Part shown: positions 6,702 through 15,220 of the stretch, one piece after another
How positions within the stretch are numbered: the first letter of the stretch is position 1
Layout: every line of letters begins with the position of its first letter
DNA from: an uncultured Chitinophaga sp.
Lineage (GTDB): Bacteria > Bacteroidota > Bacteroidia > Chitinophagales > Chitinophagaceae
Reading direction: 5' to 3'
DNA length: 17,276 nt
Assembly (NCBI RefSeq): GCF_937874145.1
Contig: NZ_CALNBI010000398.1
Coordinates: forward strand, 1 to 17,276
Notes under the pieces: generated by a model
Told to the model about the DNA's origin: nothing
What the model saw: only the letters and a program-made list of their open reading frames with translations
The model's database searches: none
Program-made: the position numbers and the translations under genes

Positions 6702-6725
6702 ATTCGGAAGGGACGCCTTCCGGAT
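6702..6725 (+). other. Stem-loop between anti-sigma and susC-type gene
   Basis: ATTCGGAAGG (6702-6711) pairs with CCTTCCGGAT (6716-6725), ten pairs with one G-T, closed by a four-base GACG loop. No T tract follows. It sits in the 103-base gap between the regulator genes and the transporter genes, where it could affect mRNA processing or stability. A smaller GGCC-AAT-GGCC palindrome lies just upstream at 6691-6701. Confidence 0.4.
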
Positions 6726-6780
6726 TGCCGTGCCATGCCCCTAAGCATACAATAGAATTATTAAACACACAAATGCTGTT

Positions 6781-9700
6781 ATGAAGAAATGCATGAAACC
6801 CGCGGCGCATCCCGGTGGCGCGGGCATACGGAGGCGTAAGGCCCCTCCGGCCCTGCACCTGTTCCTCCTGCTGGCGATCCTTGCCGGCCTCCCTTCCCAT
6901 GCCGGCGCCCGCATCCAGGATGTTCCGCTGAACGTTCAGGTTCGTAACGCGGGACTGGAAACGATTTTTAAAATCATCCGCCAGCAAAGCGATTATCTGT
7001 TCATTTTCAAAGATGAGAACCTCGCGCGCATCAACACCCGCATCACCCTGCAAATGCAGAACGCATCGATCAGCGAGGTGATGGACAAATGCCTCGACGG
7101 TTCGCCGCTCACTTACCGCATCGTAGACAAAACGGTGATCCTCATGAGCCGCGACGAGCCCGCCAAAGCCGCCGTGAAACTCACGGGTGTAGTAACCGAT
7201 GCCGATAGCAGGGAACCGCTGCCCGGTGTGTCCGTTGCCGTGAAAGGCGCATCCGGCGGTACCGTAACGGATGCCAATGGCCGGTTTGCCTTGCAAAACG
7301 CAGACGTGCCGGCTACACTGGTGTTCACTTTCATCGGATATACCGCTAAAACCGTAGTCGTAACCGACGATAAGCCCGTACAGGTTTTCCTGCAGCGCGA
7401 AACCCGCAATATCCAGCAGGTGGTTGTGGTAGGATACGGCACCCAAAAGAAAACGGAGCTCACCGGCTCGATCAGCACCTTCCGGCCGGATGAACTGAAC
7501 GCCCGCCCGGTCCTGGGGCCCGACCAGATGCTGCAGGGCCGCATGCCCGGCGTGAACATCTCCTCTTCTTCGGGGATGCCGGGCGCAGGGCTGCGCGTGA
7601 GCGTTCGCGGAACGGGATCGCTGAGCGCCAGTAACGAACCGCTGTACGTGATCGACGGGGTGCCCATCATCCCGCACGACGCCGGCATGTTCAATTTCGG
7701 CGGCAGGATGAACCCCCTCGCGCAGCTGAACCCGCAAGACATCGCGTCCGTCGAAGTGCTGAAAGATGCAGCGTCCGCAGCGATTTACGGGTCCCGCGCC
7801 ACCAACGGCGTAGTGCTCATCACCACCAAAAGCGGCCGCAAAGGCGCAGGACAGCTGAGCCTCAACGCCTGGGCCGGCATGTCGGAAGTAATGAACCTGC
7901 ACAAAATCGAAATGGCGGATTCCAAACTCTACCTGGAAGTCGCCAACGAAGCCATCGACAACTACAACAAACAATACGGGTACGAACCCGGCAACAGCAA
8001 GTTCATCCAGGGCATCGATAATCCATATCCCGGGCTTCCCGATACCGACTGGATGGACCTGGTGCTCCGCAAAGCCTGGTCGCAGAACGTGGACCTGTCC
8101 GTTTCCGGAGGCAACGATAAAACCACGTATTACATTTCCGGCGGTTTCCTCAACCAGCAGGACACGATCATCTACAACGACCTGAAGAAATATACCGGCC
8201 GCATCAACCTGGCCAGCGAGCCCCTCAGCTGGCTGCGCACCGGCGTGAACGTGAGCTTCAGCTATTCCGACAACAACCGCGTGCCCGGCTCCAACCTCGG
8301 TTCCACCGTAATGGGAAGGAGCTTGCCGCACCGTCCGTTCGACCGGCCGTACAAGCCCGACGGATCGTACTACGTAGGCGGCACTTCCGACCTTGTGTAC
8401 CACAATCCCATCCAGATCCTCAAAGAAGAAGTGGCGCAGCTGCAGAATTACCGCATGATCGGCAACGCTTTCGCAGAGCTGCGGCTCATGCCCGGACTGG
8501 CGTACAAAACCTCCTTCGGTTCGGATGTGGGGCTGACCAACGATTACGTTTATTACAACGCCAGGCATCCTTACGGAACGGGCAACGGCCGCATCGCCGA
8601 CAACCGCCGCTGGATGACCAATATCCTCCTTGAAAACACCCTTACTTACAGCAAGCTCTTCGGCCAGCTGAAGCTCGATGTGCTGGCGGGCCACTCGTTC
8701 CAGCGGGTAATGACGTCCACCAGCGGTATCGACGGCAATGGTTTCCCCGCGCCTTCGTTCGACGTGCTGAATGCCGCGTCGGTGATCACGAGCGCGGGCA
8801 CGAACCTGTACGGCAACGCGATGGAATCGTATTTCGGGCGCGCCAACCTGGCGTATAAAGAGCGCTACCTCCTCGGGGCTTCCATCCGTACCGACGGTTC
8901 CTCCCGCTTCTCGCCCAACAACCGCTATGGTTATTTCCCATCTGTGTCTGCCGGCTGGCAGGTATCGAAAGAGCCCTGGTGGACGAAGCCCGGCACCGAC
9001 CTGAAAGTGCGGATGAGCTACGGTTCTACCGGTAACCAGGAAGGCGTGAGCAATTACGCGTACCAGGCGCTGACCGGCGGCGGCTACAACTACGACGGCA
9101 AAAGCGGTATCGCGATCACAGGGTTCGGCAACGAAGCGCTGACCTGGGAAAAGGCCAACCAGCTCGACGCAGGCGTGGAACTGTCGCTGTGGAAAGGCGC
9201 GCTCAGCTTCACGGTGGATTACTTCGTGAAGAACACGACGAACCTCCTGTATAACATGCCCATCCATGCCACTTCCGGTTTCACCAGCATCACGAGCAAC
9301 ATCGGATCGATGCGGAACAAAGGGCTGGAACTGGCGCTGAACGGGAACTACAGCTTCGGTGAGCTGCAATGGCAATCCGACTTCAACATCTCCTTCATCC
9401 GCAACCGCATTACCTCCCTGATCGGGGACAACGATTTGCTGTCGGTTGGCAGCAACCGGGGTTTGCAAGTAGGGAAAGACATCGGCAGTATCTGGGTGTA
9501 TAAGATGGTCGGCATTTTCCAGGACGACAAGGATGTGCCGCTGCCGCAGTACAACACCGGCGTTCGCGCGGGCGATGTGCATTATGAAGACCTCAACGGC
9601 GACGGCGTGATCGATATCAACGACCGCCAGGTGGTGGGCAGTTCCAACGCGGATTTCTTCGGTGGATGGAATAACACTTTCCGCTATAAAAACTTCGACC

Positions 9701-10149
9701 TGACTGTTTTCCTGAATTACACTTACGGAAACGACGTATACAATACTTCGCGGATCATGGTGGAAAGGCTGGGGCAGAACGGGACGAACAATTTCCGCCG
9801 CGTAGCGGAATCCCGCTGGACGGGCCCCGGCACGAGCAACACCGTTCCCCGTGCGATCTACAACCAGGCGCAGAATATCGCCAACTCCTCGCGCTGGCTG
9901 GAAGATGGCAGCTTCCTTCGCGTAAGGACCGTATCGCTGGGTTACGAATTGCCGCGCACCTGGCTGCAGCGGGCGCATGTGAAGCGTTTGCGCGTGTATG
10001 CGCAGGCAGATAACCTCGCGTTATGGACGAAGTATTCCGGGCTGGATCCGGAAGTATCGTCGGACCTGGATCCGCGCTTCATCGGGGAAGACAACCTGGT
10101 GCTTCCGCAGCCTCGTTCCTTCAATTTCGGCATCAACCTGCATTTTTAA
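6781..10149 (+). CDS. SusC/RagA-family TonB-dependent outer-membrane transporter with STN domain
   Basis: A 1122-residue outer-membrane protein. It has an unusually long, basic signal peptide (residues 1-44, hydrophobic core LHLFLLLAILAGLP). An STN signalling domain follows at about 50-122 (VPLNVQVRNAGLETIFKII ... YRIVDKTVIL). Next comes a carboxypeptidase-regulatory-like domain at about 133-205 (LTGVVTDADSREPLPGVSVA), the SusC hallmark VVVVGYGTQKK at 214-224, a plug (GRMPGVNISS, VRGTGSL, PLYVIDGVPI) and a beta barrel ending in FNFGINLHF. SusC forms a lidded importer with SusD, energised by TonB, typically for glycans or peptides. The STN domain and the adjacent sigma/FecR pair indicate transport-coupled induction. 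The ATG at 6781 is taken; a second in-frame ATG at 6793 is also possible. Assignment is certain; the substrate is not. Confidence 0.97.
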   Translation: MKKCMKPAAHPGGAGIRRRKAPPALHLFLLLAILAGLPSHAGARIQDVPLNVQVRNAGLETIFKIIRQQSDYLFIFKDENLARINTRITLQMQNASISEVMDKCLDGSPLTYRIVDKTVILMSRDEPAKAAVKLTGVVTDADSREPLPGVSVAVKGASGGTVTDANGRFALQNADVPATLVFTFIGYTAKTVVVTDDKPVQVFLQRETRNIQQVVVVGYGTQKKTELTGSISTFRPDELNARPVLGPDQMLQGRMPGVNISSSSGMPGAGLRVSVRGTGSLSASNEPLYVIDGVPIIPHDAGMFNFGGRMNPLAQLNPQDIASVEVLKDAASAAIYGSRATNGVVLITTKSGRKGAGQLSLNAWAGMSEVMNLHKIEMADSKLYLEVANEAIDNYNKQYGYEPGNSKFIQGIDNPYPGLPDTDWMDLVLRKAWSQNVDLSVSGGNDKTTYYISGGFLNQQDTIIYNDLKKYTGRINLASEPLSWLRTGVNVSFSYSDNNRVPGSNLGSTVMGRSLPHRPFDRPYKPDGSYYVGGTSDLVYHNPIQILKEEVAQLQNYRMIGNAFAELRLMPGLAYKTSFGSDVGLTNDYVYYNARHPYGTGNGRIADNRRWMTNILLENTLTYSKLFGQLKLDVLAGHSFQRVMTSTSGIDGNGFPAPSFDVLNAASVITSAGTNLYGNAMESYFGRANLAYKERYLLGASIRTDGSSRFSPNNRYGYFPSVSAGWQVSKEPWWTKPGTDLKVRMSYGSTGNQEGVSNYAYQALTGGGYNYDGKSGIAITGFGNEALTWEKANQLDAGVELSLWKGALSFTVDYFVKNTTNLLYNMPIHATSGFTSITSNIGSMRNKGLELALNGNYSFGELQWQSDFNISFIRNRITSLIGDNDLLSVGSNRGLQVGKDIGSIWVYKMVGIFQDDKDVPLPQYNTGVRAGDVHYEDLNGDGVIDINDRQVVGSSNADFFGGWNNTFRYKNFDLTVFLNYTYGNDVYNTSRIMVERLGQNGTNNFRRVAESRWTGPGTSNTVPRAIYNQAQNIANSSRWLEDGSFLRVRTVSLGYELPRTWLQRAHVKRLRVYAQADNLALWTKYSGLDPEVSSDLDPRFIGEDNLVLPQPRSFNFGINLHF

Positions 10150-10168
10150 AACCGAAGCAAACATCGTC

Positions 10169-11455
10169 ATGAAAAGAATATTGATACCAGCACTGATCAC
10201 GGGCAGCCTCATGGTTGCATCCTGCAGTAAACTGCTGGACGTGAAATCGCATTCGGCCGTGGCCACCAACACGTTGTCTGAAGCCGATGTGGAAGCCTTC
10301 CTGGTAGGCGTTTACAACAGGGTGCAGAATGCGCCCGGTTCGGAGTCGTACATCTCGTTCGATATCGTAGGCGGCAACCTCATCAACTCCGGCGCAACCA
10401 GCGACGGGGGGCTGAATACCTTCATCAGCAACGTGCTGCGGCCGGAAAACGGCCTGATGTCCAACGCCTGGAACGGGTATTATGCATCGTTGTACCAGGT
10501 CAACAACCTGCTGGAAACACTCGCGCGCATCCCGGCGTCCACGCGGAAATCGGAGATCGAAGGCATCGTGCATTTCTTCCGCGGGCTTATTTACTACAAC
10601 CTCGTTACCCGCTGGGGCGGCGTGCCTGTGCTGGAGCGGAACACGAACGAAAAAGTATCGCGCAATACGGAAGCGGAGACCTGGGCGTTTATCGAAAAAG
10701 AGCTGGAAATAGCGATAGAACAGGCGCCGGCGTATGCGACGGGGCAATATTACCAGGTGTCGTCGCAGGCCGCGAAGGCGCTGATGGCGCGCGTGAAGCT
10801 GGCGCAGGGGAAGAAGGCGGAAGCCGCCGCGCTGGCGGAAGAAGTGATTGAAAGCGGGTTGTTTGCACTGGATGCTTTTGAGAAGATCTTCAGGGCAACG
10901 GCCAACACCGAAGAGATTTTTTCTTTCAAGAACCTGACCATCGAATCCTCCATCCGGGTGAGCACGCTTTTCTATACCTATGCCCACGAAGTGAAAGGCA
11001 GCTACGTGTACCGTCCCACGCAGGAAACCATGGATATGTTCACGGCGGACGATAAGCGCACCGCTATGTCCGTAGAAACATTCTCCGGGCTGCGGATCAT
11101 CAACAAGTATCCCAGCGGCCAGTCGGGCACCGATCCCATCGTGATCGTGCGGCTGGGCGAGATGTACCTGATCAGCGCCGAGGCACAGGGGCTGGCGGGG
11201 TTAGACAGGCTCAACGAGCTGCGGGCTTTCCGCGGGCTGGGCCCGGTAAACCCTGTTGGCGAAGCGGCATATCTCGATGCCGTGTTGCTGGAGCGGAGAA
11301 AGGAATTGCTGGGTGAAGGGCACCGCTGGTACGACCTCGTGCGCACCGGCAAAGCCGTGTCTGAACTGGGGATACTGAAGCGGGAAGTGAAATATCCGCT
11401 CCCCATGAATGAACTGGCGCTGAATACCAACCTGGATCAAAACGACGATTATTAA
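10169..11455 (+). CDS. SusD/RagB-family nutrient-binding lipoprotein
   Basis: A 428-residue surface lipoprotein that forms the lid of the SusC channel. A lipoprotein signal ends in MVASC, with Cys19 as the lipidated residue. Family marks are the helical TPR-like region with HFFRGLIYYNLVTRWGGVPV, LLERRKELLGEGHRWYDLVR, and a C-terminus with YPLPMNELALNTNLDQNDDY, the usual SusD ending. At 428 residues it is shorter than many SusD proteins, which often exceed 500, so the ligand-binding loops may be reduced. The ATG at 10169 begins the signal peptide; the open frame from 9998 overlaps SusC and is not used. It lies 19 bases after SusC, so the two are co-transcribed. Confidence 0.96.
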   Translation: MKRILIPALITGSLMVASCSKLLDVKSHSAVATNTLSEADVEAFLVGVYNRVQNAPGSESYISFDIVGGNLINSGATSDGGLNTFISNVLRPENGLMSNAWNGYYASLYQVNNLLETLARIPASTRKSEIEGIVHFFRGLIYYNLVTRWGGVPVLERNTNEKVSRNTEAETWAFIEKELEIAIEQAPAYATGQYYQVSSQAAKALMARVKLAQGKKAEAAALAEEVIESGLFALDAFEKIFRATANTEEIFSFKNLTIESSIRVSTLFYTYAHEVKGSYVYRPTQETMDMFTADDKRTAMSVETFSGLRIINKYPSGQSGTDPIVIVRLGEMYLISAEAQGLAGLDRLNELRAFRGLGPVNPVGEAAYLDAVLLERRKELLGEGHRWYDLVRTGKAVSELGILKREVKYPLPMNELALNTNLDQNDDY

Positions 11456-11473
11456 TCTTTCAATTACAATTCT

Positions 11474-12385
11474 ATGCTGCATAAATATAAACTGGTCTGG
11501 GGATTGACGCTGGTATACGCCCTCCTGATCGGCTGCAAGAAAGACGAAGCCGTGGCGCAGGCGCCCTATACGATCAAAAGCCCTCTCACCCAGCGCATCC
11601 TCGACAGCGCGGGCGTAATGGCGCAGGTGTTCAGCGACACCCTGTTCGAAGTGGCGCCCGGCATCAAAGAAACCGATATCCACTACCTGAGCCGCGAAGG
11701 CTACTCCATGCGCGCCTTCATTCTCGAAGTGGACGCCAACTACCCAGGCCTCCTGTTACAGGCAGGCACGCCCTATAACGCCGCCGCCTACGCCATGCAA
11801 ACCGTGCCCGATATGGCCAAATACATCGAGAAGCCCGGCTACAAAGTACTGGCCGGTGTGAATGCGGACTTCTTCAACACCTCCACCGGCGAGCCCCGCG
11901 GCATCTACGTGAGAGACGGTGTGGTGCTCAAAACCACCTGGGCCAACGCCCGCAGCGCCACGTTCATGGGCGTGCTGAAAAACGGGAAACCTTATATCGG
12001 CGACCGGCAGGATTTCCTGGCCGTGCAAAACGACCTGGAAGACGCCCTCGGCGGCGGCCCCATGCTGGTCAGGGATAACCAGATCCTCACCCAAACGGAT
12101 CTTTCCGTGGAACCCCGCACCGGCATCGGCATGAACGCCCAGGGGAAAATGTACTTCATCGTCATCGACGGCCGCAGCTTCTACTATTCCAACGGCTGCA
12201 CCATCACCCAGCTGGGACATATGCTGAAAGCCTGCGGCTCCACCATCGCCATCAACGTCGACGGTGGCGGAAGCAGCACGTTCATGATCAAACATCCGCT
12301 GGCGGACGTGTGGCAGGTGCGCAACCGTCCCAGCGACGGCACCAACCGCGCCGTAGGCAACGCCTGGATGATCATTTCCCGATAA
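11474..12385 (+). CDS. Phosphodiester glycosidase (NAGPA/DUF2233-type) lipoprotein
   Basis: A 303-residue lipoprotein; the signal ends in LLIGC with Cys21 as lipid anchor. The rest is a single NAGPA-type (PF09992) domain: GVNADFF (128-134), LGGGPMLV (192-199), PRTGIGMN (214-221), FIVIDGRS (228-235), NVDGGGSST (261-269) and RPSDGTNRAVGNAW near the end. The founding enzyme removes N-acetylglucosamine from a GlcNAc-1-phospho-6-mannose diester; bacterial members are mostly uncharacterised. Here it would act at the cell surface or periplasmic face on a sugar linked by phosphodiester, feeding the SusC/SusD pair encoded just upstream (18-base gap). It is the only enzyme in the operon. The domain call is strong; the substrate is inferred. 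Confidence 0.9.
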   Translation: MLHKYKLVWGLTLVYALLIGCKKDEAVAQAPYTIKSPLTQRILDSAGVMAQVFSDTLFEVAPGIKETDIHYLSREGYSMRAFILEVDANYPGLLLQAGTPYNAAAYAMQTVPDMAKYIEKPGYKVLAGVNADFFNTSTGEPRGIYVRDGVVLKTTWANARSATFMGVLKNGKPYIGDRQDFLAVQNDLEDALGGGPMLVRDNQILTQTDLSVEPRTGIGMNAQGKMYFIVIDGRSFYYSNGCTITQLGHMLKACGSTIAINVDGGGSSTFMIKHPLADVWQVRNRPSDGTNRAVGNAWMIISR

Positions 12386-12405
12386 CCGATTCAATTCTGC
12401 CAGAC

Positions 12406-13722
12406 ATGAAAAAACTCATCACCTATTTACTGCTGCCGGCCTTCGCATGGCTGTCGGCATGCGATAAGGACGACGATGCGGAAAAGCCCGTCACGCCGTC
12501 GATCATCGCCATATATCCTTCTTCGGGCCATCCGAATATGATCATCACCATCAAGGGTAAAAACTTCAGCACGGTCCGCGAAGACAATAAAGTGCAACTC
12601 GGCGGGAAAGCCGCCGTGGTGATCGAAGCCTCGGAATACGCGCTGCAGGTGGTTTCGCCGGAAGACGGCACCACCGGGCCGGTGACCGTAGCCACGCCGA
12701 AGGGCACCGTCACGGGAGGGCTTTTCACTTATCTGCCGCCTTTGGAAGAATACCAGGTGAGCACGCTTGCGGGTAGCGGCACCGCCGGTTCCGTTGATGG
12801 CCCCGTGGCCGACGCACTGTTCCGCACGGTGCAGGGCGTAGCCATCGGCGCCGATGGATCTGTGATCGTAACCGACCGCGGCAACAACCGCATCCGCCGG
12901 ATCACCACTGCCGGGCAGGCCGTTCCCATTGCGGGCGCTACTACCGCCGGTTACGTGAACGCCACCGGCGCTGCGGCAAGGTTCCGCCTGCCCTGGCGCG
13001 CCGTGGAAGATGCGCAGGGGAATATCTTCGTCGCCGACCGCGATAACCACGCCATCCGCAAAATCACGCCCGCCGGTGTCGTGAGCACTGTTGCCGGGAC
13101 AGGCGTGGCCGGGTTCGCGGATGGCGATGCCAATACCGCCCAGTTCAACCAGCCGCTCGACATCGTGGTGGACGCCGCCGGAAACCTGTATGTTGCCGAT
13201 AACCTGAATCACCGTATCCGCAAAATCGCTACCGACGGACAAGTGACCACCATTGCGGGGAATGGCACGGCCGCCTTCGCCAACGGCACGGGCACCGCCG
13301 CGCAATTCCGCAACCCGAGCGGGCTGGAGATCGATAAAGACGGCAACCTCCTCATCGCCGACAGGCTCAACCAGCGCATCCGCAAAGTGACGCCCGCCGG
13401 CGTGGTGACCACCCTCGCGGGCGACGGCAACTCCGGATACCTCGACGGCGATGCCGCCGGCGCGCGGTTCGCCGATCCGTACGGGATCACGATCGATGCA
13501 GACGGAAACGTTTATGTAGCCGACCTGAACAACCACAAAATCCGGAAGATTTCACCGGAAGGGAAAGTGGTGTCCATCGCCGGCGGTGCGCGCGGGTTCA
13601 CCGACGGGCTCGGTGCGGGCGCGCAGCTCAACACGCCTACAGACGTGTGTGTGGACGCGCAGGGCAACGTGTACGTGGCCGACCAGGCAAATCATGCTAT
13701 CCGTAAACTGACGAAAAAATAG
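12406..13722 (+). CDS. IPT/TIG + NHL beta-propeller surface lipoprotein
   Basis: A 438-residue lipoprotein with lipobox LSAC (Cys19) followed by an acidic stretch (DKDDDAE), a pattern often linked to surface export in Bacteroidota. Residues about 31-110 form an IPT/TIG immunoglobulin-like domain (IIAIYPSSGHPNMIITIKGK). Residues 118-438 are six NHL repeats, five of exactly 54 residues and a last one of 51, each with the core AGNLYVADNLNHRIRKI-like segment. This predicts a six-bladed propeller. No catalytic motif is visible, so binding or scaffolding is likely, in the SusE/F position of the operon. The ATG at 12406 is 20 bases after the glycosidase stop; the open frame from 12310 overlaps that gene. 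Last gene of the block. Confidence 0.93.
   Translation: MKKLITYLLLPAFAWLSACDKDDDAEKPVTPSIIAIYPSSGHPNMIITIKGKNFSTVREDNKVQLGGKAAVVIEASEYALQVVSPEDGTTGPVTVATPKGTVTGGLFTYLPPLEEYQVSTLAGSGTAGSVDGPVADALFRTVQGVAIGADGSVIVTDRGNNRIRRITTAGQAVPIAGATTAGYVNATGAAARFRLPWRAVEDAQGNIFVADRDNHAIRKITPAGVVSTVAGTGVAGFADGDANTAQFNQPLDIVVDAAGNLYVADNLNHRIRKIATDGQVTTIAGNGTAAFANGTGTAAQFRNPSGLEIDKDGNLLIADRLNQRIRKVTPAGVVTTLAGDGNSGYLDGDAAGARFADPYGITIDADGNVYVADLNNHKIRKISPEGKVVSIAGGARGFTDGLGAGAQLNTPTDVCVDAQGNVYVADQANHAIRKLTKK
12757..13719 (+). repeat. Six tandem NHL-coding repeats, period 162 bp
   Basis: Five 54-codon units and one 51-codon unit make up the propeller. At protein level each has an AG(T/N/D)G-type turn, a DG loop, an (A)(Q/R)F segment, then DxxGNxxVADxxNHxIRKI. 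Nucleotide identity between units is moderate, so this is old duplication rather than recent expansion. Confidence 0.85.
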
Positions 13723-13758
13723 AACCGAAGCCGCTCTTTCCAGGGTGGCGGAAAAACG

Positions 13759-13797
13759 AACAGCCCCCGGTGCTTTGCTGCGCCGGGGGCTGTTTTT
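13759..13797. terminator. Bidirectional terminator between convergent operons
   Basis: AACAGCCCCCGG (13759-13770) pairs with CCGGGGGCTGTT (13783-13794); the inner bases can add three more pairs. A T run follows on the + strand. The mirror-image A run (GAAAAAC) before the stem gives a T-rich tract on the minus strand. It can stop both the Sus-type operon from the left and the CLC gene from the right. Confidence 0.92.
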
Positions 13798-13806
13798 ATG
13801 AAGAAA

Positions 13807-15189
13807 TTAGAAGTGATCGGGAAGATAATCGTCGGACAGGATTTTCTTTTCTACCAGCGATTTATGATACACTGAGTATTTGATGTACTTGCGGGTGATG
13901 AAGTAGGAAATGGCCGTCACGATCATGAGCGGTACAAAGAGTTTGTACCCCCCGGAGATTTCGGCCAGCAGGAAGATGGCCGTTAACGGCGCGTGCATTA
14001 CGCCTGCCAGCACTCCGGCCATGGCGGTGATGATGAAGTTGGGGGTGTTGAGATGGTAAATGCCGGTTACGTTGACAAGGTAGGCGAACAGGAACCCCGT
14101 GATCCCGCCGGTAATCATCGACGGAGCGAAAACGCCGCCATTGCCGCCCGCGCAGATGGTCAATACCGCGCAGATCACTTTGAAAGTGATGAGTAAAACC
14201 GACATGAGGATCACCGCCCAGATTTCGGTGCTGTACCCTTGCAGGAGGGAATGCGAGGTGATGGCGGCGTAATTGCCGGCCAGCAGCTGGGTGATGGTGG
14301 AATAGCCCTCGCCGTAAAGGCCCGGCAGGAAGAAGATAATGCCGCAGAGCGGGATGCCGGCCATCAGCCAGGTTTTCCAGCTCATTTTGCGCTTATGGAA
14401 GAATCCTTCTATCCATTCCACCATATGCGTAACGTATACCGATACCATGCCGCAGGCGATACCCAGGCAGATGTAAAAAGGGATGGCCTGGATGTTCCAG
14501 CTTTCGCTGGCGGTAAAGATGAATTTTCCCGGGTAGATCAGTTGCGACACCACGGTGGCCGTGGCGGTGGAGATCAGGAGGGGAATGAAGAAGGGGATGG
14601 TGAAATCGAGCAGGAATATTTCGAGGACAAAGATGATCCCGGCGAAAGGGCTGTTGAACACCGCCGCGATGCCGCTGGCCGTGCCGCAGGCGAGGAGCAG
14701 GACGGTATCTTTCGAAGAAAGGCGGAGGTCGCGGCCGGTATTGGAGCCGATGGCGGCGCCTGTGGCCACGATGGGCGCCTCCAGCCCTACGCTGCCGCCG
14801 AAGCCGGTGGTGAGCGCTGCGGTGAGGATGTGGCCGTAAGTGTGCCTTTTCTCGATCCGGCCTTTATTGGCGACGATGTTGTGGATGATGAAACCAATCC
14901 CCCGGTTCAGCCGGCCCTGGAAAAAGCGGGTGAGCAGCAGGAAGGAGAGGCCGGTGCCAATCAGCGGGAGGATGGCCGACAACCAGTTGCTTCCCATCCA
15001 GTCGTTCATCGACTCCGCCCGGTGCTCGAAGAACGCCACGGATACCTTGAGCGCTACCGCCGCGAGGGCTGCGATAACGCCGACGATGAAACTGATGAGG
15101 ATTAAAAAATTACGGTGGGAGGTGTATTTCGACCTGATATTTCCCAGCTTGACCAATAACCTGTAGTACTTGTTTCCGGTTCCTTCCAT
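13807..15189 (-). CDS. CLC-family chloride channel/transporter, divergent filter
   Basis: A 460-residue polytopic inner-membrane protein with about ten or more hydrophobic segments and no C-terminal CBS domains. CLC marks: GLEAP at 135-139 with the gating glutamate E137 (GREGP in E. coli ClcA), the FNSPFAGIIFVLE segment (178-190), GGVFAPS at 351-357 (GxFxP motif), and a likely central tyrosine near Y441 (VYHKSL). By spacing, the first filter motif GSGIP corresponds to NRGIG at 95-99, so the chloride-ligand serine appears to be missing. The position of the internal proton glutamate (E203 in ClcA) is I191. It may therefore be channel-like or have altered ion selectivity. The start lies 31 bases after an upstream minus-strand gene, so the two may be co-transcribed. 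The CLC assignment is firm; the ion and mechanism are open. Confidence 0.92.
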   Translation of the reverse strand: MEGTGNKYYRLLVKLGNIRSKYTSHRNFLILISFIVGVIAALAAVALKVSVAFFEHRAESMNDWMGSNWLSAILPLIGTGLSFLLLTRFFQGRLNRGIGFIIHNIVANKGRIEKRHTYGHILTAALTTGFGGSVGLEAPIVATGAAIGSNTGRDLRLSSKDTVLLLACGTASGIAAVFNSPFAGIIFVLEIFLLDFTIPFFIPLLISTATATVVSQLIYPGKFIFTASESWNIQAIPFYICLGIACGMVSVYVTHMVEWIEGFFHKRKMSWKTWLMAGIPLCGIIFFLPGLYGEGYSTITQLLAGNYAAITSHSLLQGYSTEIWAVILMSVLLITFKVICAVLTICAGGNGGVFAPSMITGGITGFLFAYLVNVTGIYHLNTPNFIITAMAGVLAGVMHAPLTAIFLLAEISGGYKLFVPLMIVTAISYFITRKYIKYSVYHKSLVEKKILSDDYLPDHF

Positions 15190-15220
15190 CCGGCTAAATT
15201 AGTAAAACGTAGGCTAATGG

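Noticed and set aside
6681..6755. A 24-codon ORF considered as a small gene
   Set aside because: No ribosome-binding site, signal or recognisable sequence; mentioned only as part of the leader observation.
6661..9978. A 1105-codon open frame on the minus strand across the SusC gene
   Set aside because: It mirrors the SusC frame, reads as low-information His/Val/Ala/Arg-rich sequence without a domain or signal peptide, and is explained by GC-rich codon use on the opposite strand.
12427..13536. A 369-codon minus-strand frame across the NHL gene
   Set aside because: The periodic NHL coding on + creates a periodic antisense frame; the apparent repeats are mirror images of the propeller.
12757..13719. 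NHL repeats considered as a CRISPR or DNA satellite array
   Set aside because: The 162-bp period is in frame, the units differ at DNA level and each encodes one propeller blade.
14239..15105. A 288-codon + strand frame over the CLC gene
   Set aside because: Its translation is charged and repetitive without motifs, while the minus strand encodes clear CLC membrane segments.
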